A stretch of 64,000 bases of DNA from Vulcanimicrobiota bacterium (GCA_023447635.1 JAEXNA010000085.1:6470-70469), one strand, 5' to 3'; shown: positions 26,876 through 36,008, counted from the first letter of the stretch. Made by a program: numbers and translations. Notes: a model not told the origin generated them from the sequence alone.

Positions 26876-27301
26876 CTACAGTTTTGGGTTCGATGCTTCG
26901 GTGGGGGAGGCCGTTTCCAAGGTCGCTTCCTCGTCGATCGGTTTGGGAAGAGCGTTGGCCAGTATCGCCGCGTGGACGGCGGCGGCGACCCAGAACCCGG
27001 TGCTTAGCACGATCCAAAGCGCCATGCGCGGTAAGTTGGGCATGCTGGGGATGGTGAACGCCTCCTGCATGTCGACCATCTGCTTCATCAGCTTGAGCAG
27101 TTCGGGCAGCAGTTCCCAGAGTTCGTAGACCACGCCCAGGGTGGTCAGGGTGAACAGGGCCGCGTAGGCGATCCCCTGTCTCTTTTGGCCCACCAGGAAG
27201 TGGCCCGCTCCCGGGTAGCCAAACAGCGACACCGTCGCGACGAAAAGAGGGCTGGGCGGCCGATCCGGCGCTTGCTCTGCGGGCTGAGGTTTTCGTTCCA
27301 C
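26876..27301 (-). CDS. Small membrane protein, hypothetical
   Basis: A protein of about 141 residues with two or three membrane segments: LFVATVSLFGYPGAGHFLVGQ leading into IAYAALFTLTTLGVVYEL, and a C-terminal LWIVLSTGFWVAAAVHAAILA. The GYPGAGHFLVGQKRQG motif resembles TM2-type and related small bacterial membrane proteins (G-GQFYNG-like). Start uncertain: GTG 27301 keeps it clear of the divergent gene; GTG 27418 would overlap that gene's start at 27405. It converges with the histidine kinase gene, 12 bp away. Confidence 0.6.
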   Translation of the reverse strand: MERKPQPAEQAPDRPPSPLFVATVSLFGYPGAGHFLVGQKRQGIAYAALFTLTTLGVVYELWELLPELLKLMKQMVDMQEAFTIPSMPNLPRMALWIVLSTGFWVAAAVHAAILANALPKPIDEEATLETASPTEASNPKL

Positions 27302-27404
27302 GAGAGAGGGGTTCTTGACTCTCCGTGCGATCCCTCGGCCTTCCGTTCTCAGCTCCCGTCCCTGCTCTGAGGGGATCGGAAGCCGAGTGCCGAAAAGGAG
27401 AGAT

Positions 27405-28859
27405 ATGGACGCGCTCACTTATCTCATAGGACGGAATTGGCCCTCCGGGACCCGTTGCGCCGCTATCCTGCTGACCGCTCTGGGACTGAGCTGGTTCAAC
27501 GGCAAACTGCTGCTGGCGCTACCGTCGCTGTTCCCGGGGCTGCACCAGTACTGGCTGCTGAACTCGCTCTGGGGGCTGGCGCTCTTTCTGGTCTGGTTGG
27601 TAGCCGTGGCGGCCTTGACACTGGGCCTGGCCGTGGCACCGTTTTACGGTTTCAACAGGGCGCTGAGGTTCGTGCAGAGTTGGACGCGCCAGAGAGTTCT
27701 CGACGAGATGATCTGCGCCGGTATGTCGGGGGGCAAAATTCTCGATGGGCTGGTCCTGTACAGCGTCCGCTGGTGGGCTACGGTCGCCACGCCTTGTTTG
27801 CTGGTCGGTGGTCTCTGGCTCTCTCCCCACCTGGGGAAGGTTTCGCCGGGGTCTATGGCCTGGGCGATCGTCCTCTACATCCTGGCATGCCTTGGGATCG
27901 GGTACACCGTTCTCGCCTTCACCTGTCTGAGCAGCACCCCCGGTGGCCAGGTCAAAGTGCCACTCGCTCTGGGGGCGGGAGCGCTCTCGGTCGGTCCGGC
28001 CGGGATCTTTGCGGCTTGCGGTGGTGAGCCGGGAGCGGTCGGATTCGCCCTCGGTTTCCTCTACCTCTGTGTTGCTGCGCGAGCCCTCTCCACCAGGGCG
28101 CTGGAGAATCAGGACCGCCTGGCCAGTCTCGAGATCCGTTTTCGTCGTATGCTGAGGTTCCAGGGGGGCAAAGTTGGGACTCTAGCCGAGAACCCGATCG
28201 TAGCCCGCGAAAGTTTTCGCGGCTCGGACGCCAGCGACACGGCCTTTCGGGCTATCACTTTGGGAGGCTTCATCTTCTGCTCGCTGGTCGCTTCCCTGAG
28301 CAACGCTCCCTGGATCTTCCTCTTTCTGCTCTTTCCTGTGGTTCTCCGTAGCGCCTATCGCAGCGCCAGCCGGATGTCGCAGGTCGTCACCGAAGAAGTC
28401 GAAGGGTCGACCATCGAAACCATCCGCTCGACCCCAATGTCCTCTGGCACTTTTCTCAACGGCTGGCTTCGCGTCGTGGTCGGGGCGCAGTGGCGTGACC
28501 TGGGCATGTTGTTTGCCGGAGTTTTCGCCGTGCTCTTACTCAACGGCAACGGCGTCTTGCTAAACAACGGGATGGTAGCGATGGGCGTTTTCTTGAGCGC
28601 GCTGCTACCTCTGGTGGGAGCTTACGTCGGCGCTTCTATTGCCGGCCAGGCCAAGACGCGCTCGCAAATCTCGGGACAGCTCATGGCCTCGTTCGCTGCC
28701 GTGATGGTGGTCGGGGTTCCGCAGGTGGTGGTCAGCGCCGAGATTATTTACCCCCCGGTAACCATGGTAGCGCTGGCCGTGCTGGCCTGGGCTATCTGCT
28801 GGGTACTCGACGCGGGTGCTCGAAAGAGCCTCAACCGTACTTTTCTTCCTCAGAGATAG
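27405..28859 (+). CDS. Polytopic membrane protein resembling an ABC-2 type permease
   Basis: A 484-residue integral membrane protein with about ten hydrophobic segments, a central soluble stretch (about 225-285) and the pattern ENPIVARESFRG followed by a second membrane block. The ENPI-x-x-RE motif is common in ABC-2-type permeases of the gliding and exporter kind (NPIL-REL). No ATP-binding subunit lies next to it in this window, so it would need one elsewhere. ATG 27405 has GGAGAG at good spacing. The APP1-type gene follows after 11 bp, probably in the same transcript. Confidence 0.65.
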   Translation: MDALTYLIGRNWPSGTRCAAILLTALGLSWFNGKLLLALPSLFPGLHQYWLLNSLWGLALFLVWLVAVAALTLGLAVAPFYGFNRALRFVQSWTRQRVLDEMICAGMSGGKILDGLVLYSVRWWATVATPCLLVGGLWLSPHLGKVSPGSMAWAIVLYILACLGIGYTVLAFTCLSSTPGGQVKVPLALGAGALSVGPAGIFAACGGEPGAVGFALGFLYLCVAARALSTRALENQDRLASLEIRFRRMLRFQGGKVGTLAENPIVARESFRGSDASDTAFRAITLGGFIFCSLVASLSNAPWIFLFLLFPVVLRSAYRSASRMSQVVTEEVEGSTIETIRSTPMSSGTFLNGWLRVVVGAQWRDLGMLFAGVFAVLLLNGNGVLLNNGMVAMGVFLSALLPLVGAYVGASIAGQAKTRSQISGQLMASFAAVMVVGVPQVVVSAEIIYPPVTMVALAVLAWAICWVLDAGARKSLNRTFLPQR

Positions 28860-28870
28860 GCGATTTAGAA

Positions 28871-29935
28871 ATGACTGCAGAGACGACCGCCACCCTGGCG
28901 GCCATGCTGGACAAACGCGTCGGGTCTTCCGAGCGTTCTCGAATTCTGGAGCTTTTGCGCCCCCTGGGGACGGAGCAGTTTGCGGAGGTTCTTCACGCCG
29001 TGGATCTGCGGCGGTTGATGAAGGCGCTGGACTGGCGCTCCTGGGGGTCGAACTCTCGAGCCGAACTGCTGACCCTGCTCGAACGTCAGGTCGGCGGGCT
29101 CAACCTCGAAAGCAAGACGCTGCTGGCCAACCTGCTGGCGGATGGGCCTACTTCGTTTCGGGAAGAGAAGGTTCTGCGAGCTCTTTTCCTCTCCGAGAGA
29201 GGCGCCGCCTTGACCGACCTGAAGCTTCGTATCGACACCTCGGATGCGGGACACGATCTGCTCAGTCTGCTGACCTCGGACATCGACGCGCCGGAGCTTC
29301 GCTACGATATCTTGAAGCATTTCCGGGATGCCGCCGAGGTGCCGAAGAACCTGAAAGAGCGTCCGCTGCGCGTGGTCAGCGATATTGACGACACTCTCTA
29401 CTCGAGTCTCAAGGATCCCCGTCACCCCAAAGGGAGCTTGTACAAAGGGGTGCTGGAACTCTTCGCGGCGCTCTCGTCTTTGCCACCGATTTTCCTGACG
29501 GCTCGCCCCGAACTGGTTGCCGCCCTTTTTGAACGGCTGACCCATCGCCAGCTTCGTCGTTACGGCTTAGAGCAGCCGACGGTGCTCTCAGGCACCCTTC
29601 GCGGGCTCTTCGGGCATCGTCGAATGGCCGAGCAGAAAGCCCGCACCCTGACCTCCTACACCGAAATGTACCCGGAGTTTCGCTTTCTCTTCTTCGGCGA
29701 CAGCGGGCAGGGCGACATGGCTCTGGCCGAATCGCTGCTAGCCTCGGATGAGCCGGTCATCGAGCGCGCCTTCATTCACAAAATTTCCGACAGCCACGCC
29801 GGTTCGCGCACCAGCCATCCGAAGATCCATCTGTTCTCGGACTATGCCGAGGCGGCCGAGCAGCTTCACGGCCTGGGCTACCTGCAGGACGATATCCGGG
29901 ACAGCTTGACTTCGCTCGTCCGCACTCCCGTCTAG
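28871..29935 (+). CDS. APP1-type (DUF2183) phosphatase with helical N-terminal domain
   Basis: A 354-residue protein. The C-terminal 200 residues match the APP1 catalytic domain, a HAD-like phosphatidate phosphatase fold: SDIDDTLYSS (nucleophile region near residue 174), FLTARPE, and FGDSGQGDMAL. Yeast App1p hydrolyses phosphatidic acid. The first 160 residues are all-helical (LLRPLGTEQFAEVLHAVDL, LLANLLADG) and not recognised. With the phospholipid cassette at 13-15 kb it suggests phosphatidate metabolism, but this is inference. It is 11 bp downstream of the permease-like gene. Confidence 0.85.
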   Translation: MTAETTATLAAMLDKRVGSSERSRILELLRPLGTEQFAEVLHAVDLRRLMKALDWRSWGSNSRAELLTLLERQVGGLNLESKTLLANLLADGPTSFREEKVLRALFLSERGAALTDLKLRIDTSDAGHDLLSLLTSDIDAPELRYDILKHFRDAAEVPKNLKERPLRVVSDIDDTLYSSLKDPRHPKGSLYKGVLELFAALSSLPPIFLTARPELVAALFERLTHRQLRRYGLEQPTVLSGTLRGLFGHRRMAEQKARTLTSYTEMYPEFRFLFFGDSGQGDMALAESLLASDEPVIERAFIHKISDSHAGSRTSHPKIHLFSDYAEAAEQLHGLGYLQDDIRDSLTSLVRTPV

Positions 29936-29997
29936 AGGGCGGGGGGCGTTCCAGGCCGACCTTCAGGCCCTCCGAAACCCGTCGGAAAGTAGGGGGT

Positions 29998-30025
29998 TTG
30001 CAGTTTGACCCGATTCGGGTAGAAT
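29998..30025 (+). promoter_or_regulatory. Candidate promoter of the GT2 gene
   Basis: TTTGCA (29998-30003) and TAGAAT (30020-30025) are 16 bp apart; transcription would begin near 30032. The -35 matches only four of six consensus bases. Confidence 0.4.
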
Positions 30026-30058
30026 GCGGTACATTTTTCAATGCCCCCTGGAGGTTGC

Positions 30059-30856
30059 ATGGTTTCACTATCAATGGTCGTTCCGGCCCTGAACGAAGAA
30101 GAGCTCGTCGACGAGTTCATGGAAAAATCTGTCAAAGATCTTTCCGCCGTGGCCGAAGATTGGGAGATCGTTTTCGTTGATGACGGCTCTACCGACCGCA
30201 CGGTAGAGTTTGCCAACGCCTGGGTGGCCCGCTACCCGGAACGGGTCAAAGTGGTCAGCCTGGGGCGCAACCTCGGTAACGGGGCCAACGTCGAGGTTGG
30301 TTTCCAGCACGCCACCAAAGAGGTGGTGTTCAACAACACCGTGGACGCCTTCTTCAACACCGAAGACCTGGTCTGGGTGTTGCCCCACCTCGATACCTAC
30401 GACTCGATCAGCGGCTGCCGTAAGGACCTTTCCGCCAACAACCCCTATCAGAAGCTGCTGACTCTGGGGAACCTGACCTTGATTCGTACGCTGTTCCCTC
30501 TCAAGCTGAGAGCCTACCAGACCGTGCAGTTCCACCGTCGCACCCTGTTCGACCAGATCCGCATCGAGGGGCGGAGTTCGTTTGTCTCGCCCGAGCTGCT
30601 GATCAAAGCTCACTACCTGGGGTACAGTATCGGCGAGGTCCCTGTGACCTTCCACCCGCGCCTCAAGGGTACCGCCAAGGGCGGTGGCCTCAAGCACGTC
30701 GCCCGCACTTTCCGGGACATCTTCCGCTTCTGGTTCAAGTGGGTCGTGCTGAAAGAGCCGATCGCCGTACGCCAACTGGAAAACGTCGAAAACGGCTCCG
30801 CGAATACTCCCGGCGCCTCGAACGGGGTCGCCAGCGGCGAAACCGTCGCGCGCTAG
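30059..30856 (+). CDS. Family 2 glycosyltransferase, dolichol-phosphate-mannose-synthase-like
   Basis: A 265-residue cytoplasmic transferase with the GT-A start MVVPALNEEE, the nucleotide-binding VFVDDGSTDRT and GRNLGNGANVEVGFQ. In the position of the metal-binding DxD (DADLQ) the protein reads VDAFFN, so the second aspartate is missing. The acceptor region RLKGTAKGGGLKH is basic. No membrane anchor is visible. ATG 30059 has GGAGG just upstream. The gene is monocistronic and ends at a strong terminator. Probably transfers a sugar to a polyprenyl phosphate or glycan; the donor is unknown. Confidence 0.85.
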   Translation: MVSLSMVVPALNEEELVDEFMEKSVKDLSAVAEDWEIVFVDDGSTDRTVEFANAWVARYPERVKVVSLGRNLGNGANVEVGFQHATKEVVFNNTVDAFFNTEDLVWVLPHLDTYDSISGCRKDLSANNPYQKLLTLGNLTLIRTLFPLKLRAYQTVQFHRRTLFDQIRIEGRSSFVSPELLIKAHYLGYSIGEVPVTFHPRLKGTAKGGGLKHVARTFRDIFRFWFKWVVLKEPIAVRQLENVENGSANTPGASNGVASGETVAR

Positions 30857-30870
30857 AATAGACGGCCGCC

Positions 30871-30918
30871 GGACACAAAAAGGGACCCGCTCGGAGCGGG
30901 TCCCTTTTTTTGTGTCCG
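30871..30918. terminator. Bidirectional terminator, GT2 / CheY-like gene
   Basis: A long near-perfect palindrome: the arms from GGACACAAAAAGGGACCCGCT and its complement enclose CGG. It carries an A-run on one side and a T-run on the other, between two convergent genes. Confidence 0.92.
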
Positions 30919-30941
30919 TAGCTACGTCGCCGAGCGGTGAC

Positions 30942-31310
30942 TTACCACTGCAGAATTTCGTTGACCTGGTCGGCTAACGACATGGGGTCGAACGGTTTGG
31001 CGATCACGCCGCTGACGCCGATCTCCTTGAACCGTTCTTTGTCGGCAGCCTGAACTTTCGCGGTCAACAGGATCACCGGGGTGTTCGACAGCGCGGGGAT
31101 CTCGCGCATCTTCAAAAAGGTGGACGGCCCGTCCATGTCGGGCATCATCACGTCGAGCAGGATGGCGTCGGGTGACACCTCCAGCGCCTTTTCGATGCCA
31201 GCGGCCCCGTTGTTGGCGCTTTCGATCTTCCAACCCGCGGTCATCTCCAGGCTCATCTGAGCCACTTCTCGAATATCGTCCTCGTCGTCGACGAGCAAAA
31301 CCGTTTTCAA
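30942..31310 (-). CDS. Single-domain response regulator (CheY-like)
   Basis: A 122-residue receiver domain only. The acidic pocket is VDDEDD, the phosphorylation site is Asp53 in LLDVMMPD, followed by the conserved LTAK threonine region and Lys105 in AKPF. It has no output domain, so it works by protein contact or phosphorelay, for instance downstream of a hybrid kinase. The start is TTG 31310 with GGAGG six bases upstream. It faces a 170-bp region with an inverted repeat. Confidence 0.93.
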   Translation of the reverse strand: MKTVLLVDDEDDIREVAQMSLEMTAGWKIESANNGAAGIEKALEVSPDAILLDVMMPDMDGPSTFLKMREIPALSNTPVILLTAKVQAADKERFKEIGVSGVIAKPFDPMSLADQVNEILQW

Positions 31311-31386
31311 CTGAATCCTCCGTGCTTGCGGGGCGCGATGCCTGGGGCTGTTCCGCCCCTCGCCTTAGATACTCCCTCGGCCCTCT

Positions 31387-31433
31387 AGAACCTTCAGCCC
31401 GACACTTCGTTCCGTCGGCAAGATGAAGGTTCT
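31387..31433. repeat. Inverted repeat with nested stem, intergenic
   Basis: AGAACCTTCA (31387-31396) and TGAAGGTTCT (31424-31433) form a perfect 10-bp stem; inside it CCGAC (31399-31403) pairs with GTCGG (31414-31418). No T-run follows on either strand, so it is not a plain terminator. It lies upstream of the CheY-like gene and downstream of the M15-like gene, both on the minus strand. Confidence 0.6.
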
Positions 31434-31480
31434 CTAAACGGGTCGGGAGTCTTCCCGGTTCAGTTGCTTCCCGAGCCTGT

Positions 31481-32137
31481 TTAGCCTGCTGCGTCGCGCG
31501 GCCAGGAGATGTGGATATGGGTATTGTGGCCGGCGTCCCCCGGACCGAGCACCTCGGTGGCGCCCATCTCGTGGGCCAGGGCCATGAAGGATCGAAAGTC
31601 GGGATGATCCTTGCTCAGGCGCTGGCCGTTGAGGGTGTCGATGTCGAAGCTTACCCCCAGATAGTGACGGGAGCGGGCCGAGTGCGACCCGCCGGCCAGG
31701 GCGGTGATGCGGAAGGTGTAGTCTTCGGAAAAGGTCTTCAGCCCTTCGAGCAGCGGGAACGACAGGGCGACTCGGCCGCCCGGAGCGTTGCCGTAGGACG
31801 AGCGCTTAGCCTGGCGTCCCACCGCCGTGTCAGCGATGTTGGAACGCGCGTCGGCCCCGTCGTTGCGCCCGCTGACCTGAACTGGCAGCAGGTCGATACG
31901 ACCTTCCTGGTGGCGAGCCCAAAGGGTCTCGCCCAACTCCTTGCGGTAGGCCTCGGTTCGCTCGGGCACAGCGGTGCTCGCGGCGGTCGCCTGGCTCGAG
32001 CCCAATTCGACCGAGTCGATCGGGTCGTGGACGGCCCGGCTCGATTCGGACGCCCCAGGAGCGGGAGTCGTGGACGCAAGGGCGTTGGCGGCTAAGGTTC
32101 GGTTCGCTCCCGTAACGGGAGATAAGGTCATCAACAT
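31481..32137 (-). CDS. M15-like zinc peptidase (putative carboxypeptidase)
   Basis: A 218-residue protein. The C-terminal 100 residues carry the layout of M15 peptidases: RSRHYLGVSFDID supplies His and Asp ligands, and HNTHIHISWP supplies the terminal His. M15 enzymes cut D-Ala-containing peptides of peptidoglycan. The first 60 residues are Ser/Ala/Thr-rich and have no signal peptide, so how it reaches the wall is unclear. ATG 32137 follows AGGAGA. It diverges from argH. Confidence 0.7.
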   Translation of the reverse strand: MLMTLSPVTGANRTLAANALASTTPAPGASESSRAVHDPIDSVELGSSQATAASTAVPERTEAYRKELGETLWARHQEGRIDLLPVQVSGRNDGADARSNIADTAVGRQAKRSSYGNAPGGRVALSFPLLEGLKTFSEDYTFRITALAGGSHSARSRHYLGVSFDIDTLNGQRLSKDHPDFRSFMALAHEMGATEVLGPGDAGHNTHIHISWPRDAAG

Positions 32138-32194
32138 AATCTCTCCTAATCTTAGCCTTTAGCCTAGCCGACTTGGGCTCGAAGGAAGTAAAAA

Positions 32195-32207
32195 AACTGT
32201 TACAGTT
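32195..32207. promoter_or_regulatory. Perfect palindrome between the M15-like gene and argH
   Basis: AACTGT-T-ACAGTT is a 13-bp perfect inverted repeat in the 151-bp divergent promoter region. Such a site could bind a dimeric regulator. No ARG-box match is obvious and no promoter boxes are clear around it. Confidence 0.35.
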
Positions 32208-32288
32208 ATGGACAGCTTGCGACCGTTCGGCAGGTTTTCTTCTTCCCTCGTTCATATCTGTCTCCAACAAACTTTCGAGGAGACGGCC

Positions 32289-33647
32289 ATGAAACTCTGG
32301 GGCGGACGCTTCAAAAAACCGACGGATCCCGTATTCGAGGCGTTTGGACGCAGTCTGGATTCCGACCGCCGGCTCGTTCATCACGACTTGCGCGCCTGTA
32401 CAGCGCACGTCCTGATGCTGACAAACGGCGGGGTGATTGAGCCTGAAGACAGCGAGAAGCTGGTGGCCGCCCTGCGCTCGATCGGGGAAGAGCTCGACGC
32501 CGGGGGAGAAATTTCCGGCAACGACGAGGACATTCACTCCTGGGTCGAGCGCCAGCTCAAAGAACGCGTCGGCGAACTGGCGTCCTCGATCCGCATCGGA
32601 CGTAGCCGCAACGACCTAGTCGTGACCGACTTCCGTCTCTACTGTATGGAAGCTTGCAAAGAGCTCTCTCTGGCGGTCAAGGAGCTGCAGGCAGCTCTTC
32701 TCACTCGGGCCGAGGCCGAGCCGACGACCATCTTGCCCGGCTACACTCACCTTCAGCGGGCCCAGCCAGTTCTGTTGGCACACCATCTCCTGGCCCATTT
32801 CTGGGCTCTGGAGCGGGACCGTGGCCGACTGGCCCGCGCCCATCACGAGGCGGACTGCTGCGTGCTGGGAGCTGGCGCGTTAGCCGGCAGCTCCTGGCCG
32901 GTCCAGCCCGAGCAGACCGCCTCGCTGCTGGGCTTCTCCAGGGCTCTCGACAACAGCCTGGACGGGGTCAGCGACCGCGACTTCGCCCTGGAGTTCTTGT
33001 TCGCGTGCGCGACTTGCGCGACCCACCTCTCTCGCCTGGCCGAAGAGCTGGTGCTGTGGAGCACGTCCGAGTTCGCCTTCGTGCGTTTTGACGACGCCTG
33101 GTCGACCGGCTCTTCGCTGATGCCGCAGAAAAAGAACCCCGACCCGGCGGAGCTGGTCCGGGGCAAGACGGGCCTGTTCCTGGGCAACCTGATCGACCTG
33201 CTCACCAACCTCAAAGCGCTGCCGCTGGCCTATAACCGCGACCTGCAGCAAGACAAGCCGCCGGTCTTCCGCAGCCGGGAAGAGCTGGCGGCCATCCTCG
33301 CCGTGATGAAGGGAACTATTGAGACGCTCGAGTTCCAGGGCGACAAAATGGCGGCGGCGGCTGCCGACCCCGGACTACTGGTCACCGACCTTGCCGACTA
33401 TCTGGTTCGCCAGGGGCTGCCGTTCTCTCGGGCCCACGAGCTGGCCGGGCGCAGCATGGGCGACCTCTCGGAGCTAGAGGAGTCCGACCAGGCGCTGATC
33501 AAGGCCGCCTGGGAAGTGCTCGACGTCGAGCGAGCGGTAGCCCTGCGAGCCCATCAGGGCGGCGCCGGTCACGACTCGGTGCAGCGCCAGGTCGAAAGGG
33601 CCAGGACCTTACTGGACGCTCCCCACCGCTGGGACCCCCAGGGGTAG
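32289..33647 (+). CDS. argH: Argininosuccinate lyase
   Basis: The final step of arginine synthesis, splitting argininosuccinate into arginine and fumarate. The 452-residue protein has KLWGGRF at the start, EDIHSWVE, the substrate loop TGSSLMPQKKNPD and the catalytic TILPGYTHLQRAQP. GAGGAG precedes ATG 32289 at suitable spacing. argG is not next to it. Converges with hrpB, 5 bp away. Confidence 0.97.
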   Translation: MKLWGGRFKKPTDPVFEAFGRSLDSDRRLVHHDLRACTAHVLMLTNGGVIEPEDSEKLVAALRSIGEELDAGGEISGNDEDIHSWVERQLKERVGELASSIRIGRSRNDLVVTDFRLYCMEACKELSLAVKELQAALLTRAEAEPTTILPGYTHLQRAQPVLLAHHLLAHFWALERDRGRLARAHHEADCCVLGAGALAGSSWPVQPEQTASLLGFSRALDNSLDGVSDRDFALEFLFACATCATHLSRLAEELVLWSTSEFAFVRFDDAWSTGSSLMPQKKNPDPAELVRGKTGLFLGNLIDLLTNLKALPLAYNRDLQQDKPPVFRSREELAAILAVMKGTIETLEFQGDKMAAAAADPGLLVTDLADYLVRQGLPFSRAHELAGRSMGDLSELEESDQALIKAAWEVLDVERAVALRAHQGGAGHDSVQRQVERARTLLDAPHRWDPQG

Positions 33648-33652
33648 TCCTC

Positions 33653-35974
33653 TCAGCGCAAAGGCGTGACTCGGCCTCGCTCGTCGAGGTCGACCTTCCA
33701 GCCGTTCCAGCGCGGCAGGTGTTGGGCGTTCATTTTGGCCCCCTTGGGCCCGTTACGCCAGGTCAAGGTGACCTTGCCTGGGCGATAGTCGACGTCGTAG
33801 CTCACTCCGCCATACTGATAGAGACGGGGGTAAGCCTTCTTCAGCTCCTCTTCGGGGGCGGGAGGCAGCAGGTCCCGGTCGTCGAGCAGGTCCAGTTCGT
33901 CACTGCTTTCCAGCCCCAGCGTGATCAGCCGGGCCAGCAGGAGCTCTTCGCTGGTCGGAGGTGGGGGCGACCCGTCCAAGCGAGCCTCCAGGACCGCGTA
34001 GTAGGCGTGTTCTTCCCAGGCCTCCCACAGTTCTCGCTTCCAGGAGCCTTGACGGGTGAGCTGCAGCAACGCCTGGCGCAGAGAGGCGCCTGTTAATTCT
34101 TGTTCCTCGTTGCCCAACACGCGGCCGACGTGGGTCAGCGCTACCCGGGCCCAGACTTTGCCGTCGCGCCAGCGGATTTTGGACAGTTCCGGCTCGCCGT
34201 AGCCGGCCTGACGGAGCAGCGAGAGCGAGATCGGGAGGGCCGCCGAGCCGCGTAGCTCCACCCTGAGGCCCCTCCCCATGACCGGCTCCACCCCCAGAAT
34301 CGCAGCTGCCACACACTCTTCGGGGAGCTCCTCGCCGCGACGCAGACGGCACTCGACCTGCCCGTTGGCCCAGGCATCCCGAGTAGCCCGCCGTACGAAG
34401 TGGCGCTCTGGCCAGGCCTGGGCCAGAAACAGCCCCAGTTCAGGGTGCGGCCCAGGCCGGGCCGGCTCCAACCCCGCTTCGCCCTCCCCTTGGGCCAGCA
34501 GCGCCTGCAGCTCCGAGGAGAGGCGACGCGCCTCGGAAAGCGCCTCGCCGTCCAGCCCGTGCCGGGAGGGGTCGCCCGTTCGTAAAGTGCTCAGGATTCG
34601 ACGCCACGGCTCTTCGCCAAAGTCAGCTTTCCTGCGCTCTGCCTGATCCTCACTGCTGGAGGGAAGATGCAGGCTGCGACGGCCCGCGGAAAAGGCGTGC
34701 AAATCGCACAGATCGGCCCGCAGATGGGGCGGAGCCAGCGCCAGCACCCGGGCCCAGCCGGTCTCGACCGGCAGCCGCTCGGCCCGCCGTCCTAACTCGG
34801 AGGCTCGACCGTCGGCTCCCACCAGTCCCGAGCTCCTCAGCCGCTCCAGGGCCCGTTCCCAGGCGAAGGCGGGAGGAGGGTCCAGCCAGGTCAGGGGAGT
34901 TTGCAGCCCCTGGGGCAGGCCGGCCAGGAACATCAGAAGTTCATCGAGTTCCATCCGCTCGAGGTCGGGGGCCCGATGAGGGGGGAGCTTGGCCGACGGG
35001 TCCCACATGCGAAGGCAGCGACCGGGAGCGGTGCGTCCGGCCCGGCCCGCCCGCTGGTCCGCCGAGGAAAGGGCGATCGCCACGGTACCCAGGGCTACGT
35101 AGCCCGACTGATGGACCGGCCGCTTCTCGAGCCCGCTGTCGATCACCGTGGTGATGCCCGGGACGGTCAGAGAGCTTTCCGCCACGTTGGTGGCCAATAC
35201 GATACGCGGCGCGTCGTCAGAGAAGGCGCTGTCCTGGCGCTGCGAGGTAAAGGTGCCATGCAGCAGGCGCACCGGCAGGCGGGGGAGGCGTTGCTGCACC
35301 TCACGCATGCTGGCCAGCCCGGGCAGGAAAACCAGGGTCCCTCCTTCCTTATCCCAGTGCTGCTCGATGGCTCGGGCAACGCGCTCGGTCAGCCGCTGGG
35401 CGGAAGGCGCCACCACCCCTTCTTCTCGCAGATAGCTGATCTCGACGGGAAAGGAGCGGCCAGAACTCTCGATCCGCTGAGCTCCGTAGAACTCCGCCAG
35501 GCGACCTGCCGCCAGAGTGGCCGACATCAGCACCAGGCGCTGGGGGGATGAGCCCGACGAGAGGGCCGCCATGACGGTGTCGGTTTCCCATCCGCGCTCA
35601 TGGAATTCGTCAAAGATGATCGTTCCGAAGTCGTTCAGACGACCTTCGGTGAGGAACCGTCGGGCGACTCCTGGAGTGACGAAGAGCAGATCGGTGGCTT
35701 CGGAGAAGCGCTGCTCGTAGCGGATCGAATAGCCCACCCGGCCGCCCACCGGCTCTCCCTGGCCGGTCGCCACCCAGCCGGCCAGAGTGCGGCAGGCCAG
35801 TCGACGCGGCTCGATCACCAGCACCGGGCCCAGGCCGGCCTCCCGGCACCAGACCGGGATGCGGGTCGACTTGCCGCTGCCAGTGGGAGCAGAAAGAACC
35901 AGGCGACCTCCTTCGGGAAGGCTGCCGAGAGCCTCCATCACGGCGGTCTGGGAGGCGTCGATGGGGAGAAGCAT
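33653..35974 (-). CDS. hrpB: ATP-dependent helicase HrpB
   Basis: A DEAH-type helicase of about 773 residues. It has Walker A APTGSGKST, motif II DEFHER, motif III MSATL, motif V ATNVAESSLTVPGI and motif VI QRAGRAGRT, then helicase-associated and HrpB C-terminal domains ending LPRWNGW-VDL. The start is taken at ATG 35974 because MLLPID...V matches the family; the open frame to 36085 includes a repetitive PEDRPEDRPEE stretch. It is downstream of the pseudopilin genes on the same strand. Confidence 0.94.
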   Translation of the reverse strand: MLLPIDASQTAVMEALGSLPEGGRLVLSAPTGSGKSTRIPVWCREAGLGPVLVIEPRRLACRTLAGWVATGQGEPVGGRVGYSIRYEQRFSEATDLLFVTPGVARRFLTEGRLNDFGTIIFDEFHERGWETDTVMAALSSGSSPQRLVLMSATLAAGRLAEFYGAQRIESSGRSFPVEISYLREEGVVAPSAQRLTERVARAIEQHWDKEGGTLVFLPGLASMREVQQRLPRLPVRLLHGTFTSQRQDSAFSDDAPRIVLATNVAESSLTVPGITTVIDSGLEKRPVHQSGYVALGTVAIALSSADQRAGRAGRTAPGRCLRMWDPSAKLPPHRAPDLERMELDELLMFLAGLPQGLQTPLTWLDPPPAFAWERALERLRSSGLVGADGRASELGRRAERLPVETGWARVLALAPPHLRADLCDLHAFSAGRRSLHLPSSSEDQAERRKADFGEEPWRRILSTLRTGDPSRHGLDGEALSEARRLSSELQALLAQGEGEAGLEPARPGPHPELGLFLAQAWPERHFVRRATRDAWANGQVECRLRRGEELPEECVAAAILGVEPVMGRGLRVELRGSAALPISLSLLRQAGYGEPELSKIRWRDGKVWARVALTHVGRVLGNEEQELTGASLRQALLQLTRQGSWKRELWEAWEEHAYYAVLEARLDGSPPPPTSEELLLARLITLGLESSDELDLLDDRDLLPPAPEEELKKAYPRLYQYGGVSYDVDYRPGKVTLTWRNGPKGAKMNAQHLPRWNGWKVDLDERGRVTPLR

Positions 35975-36008
35975 AGCCTGGGCTTTGCCCTTGCCGAGGG
36001 TCAACTCC

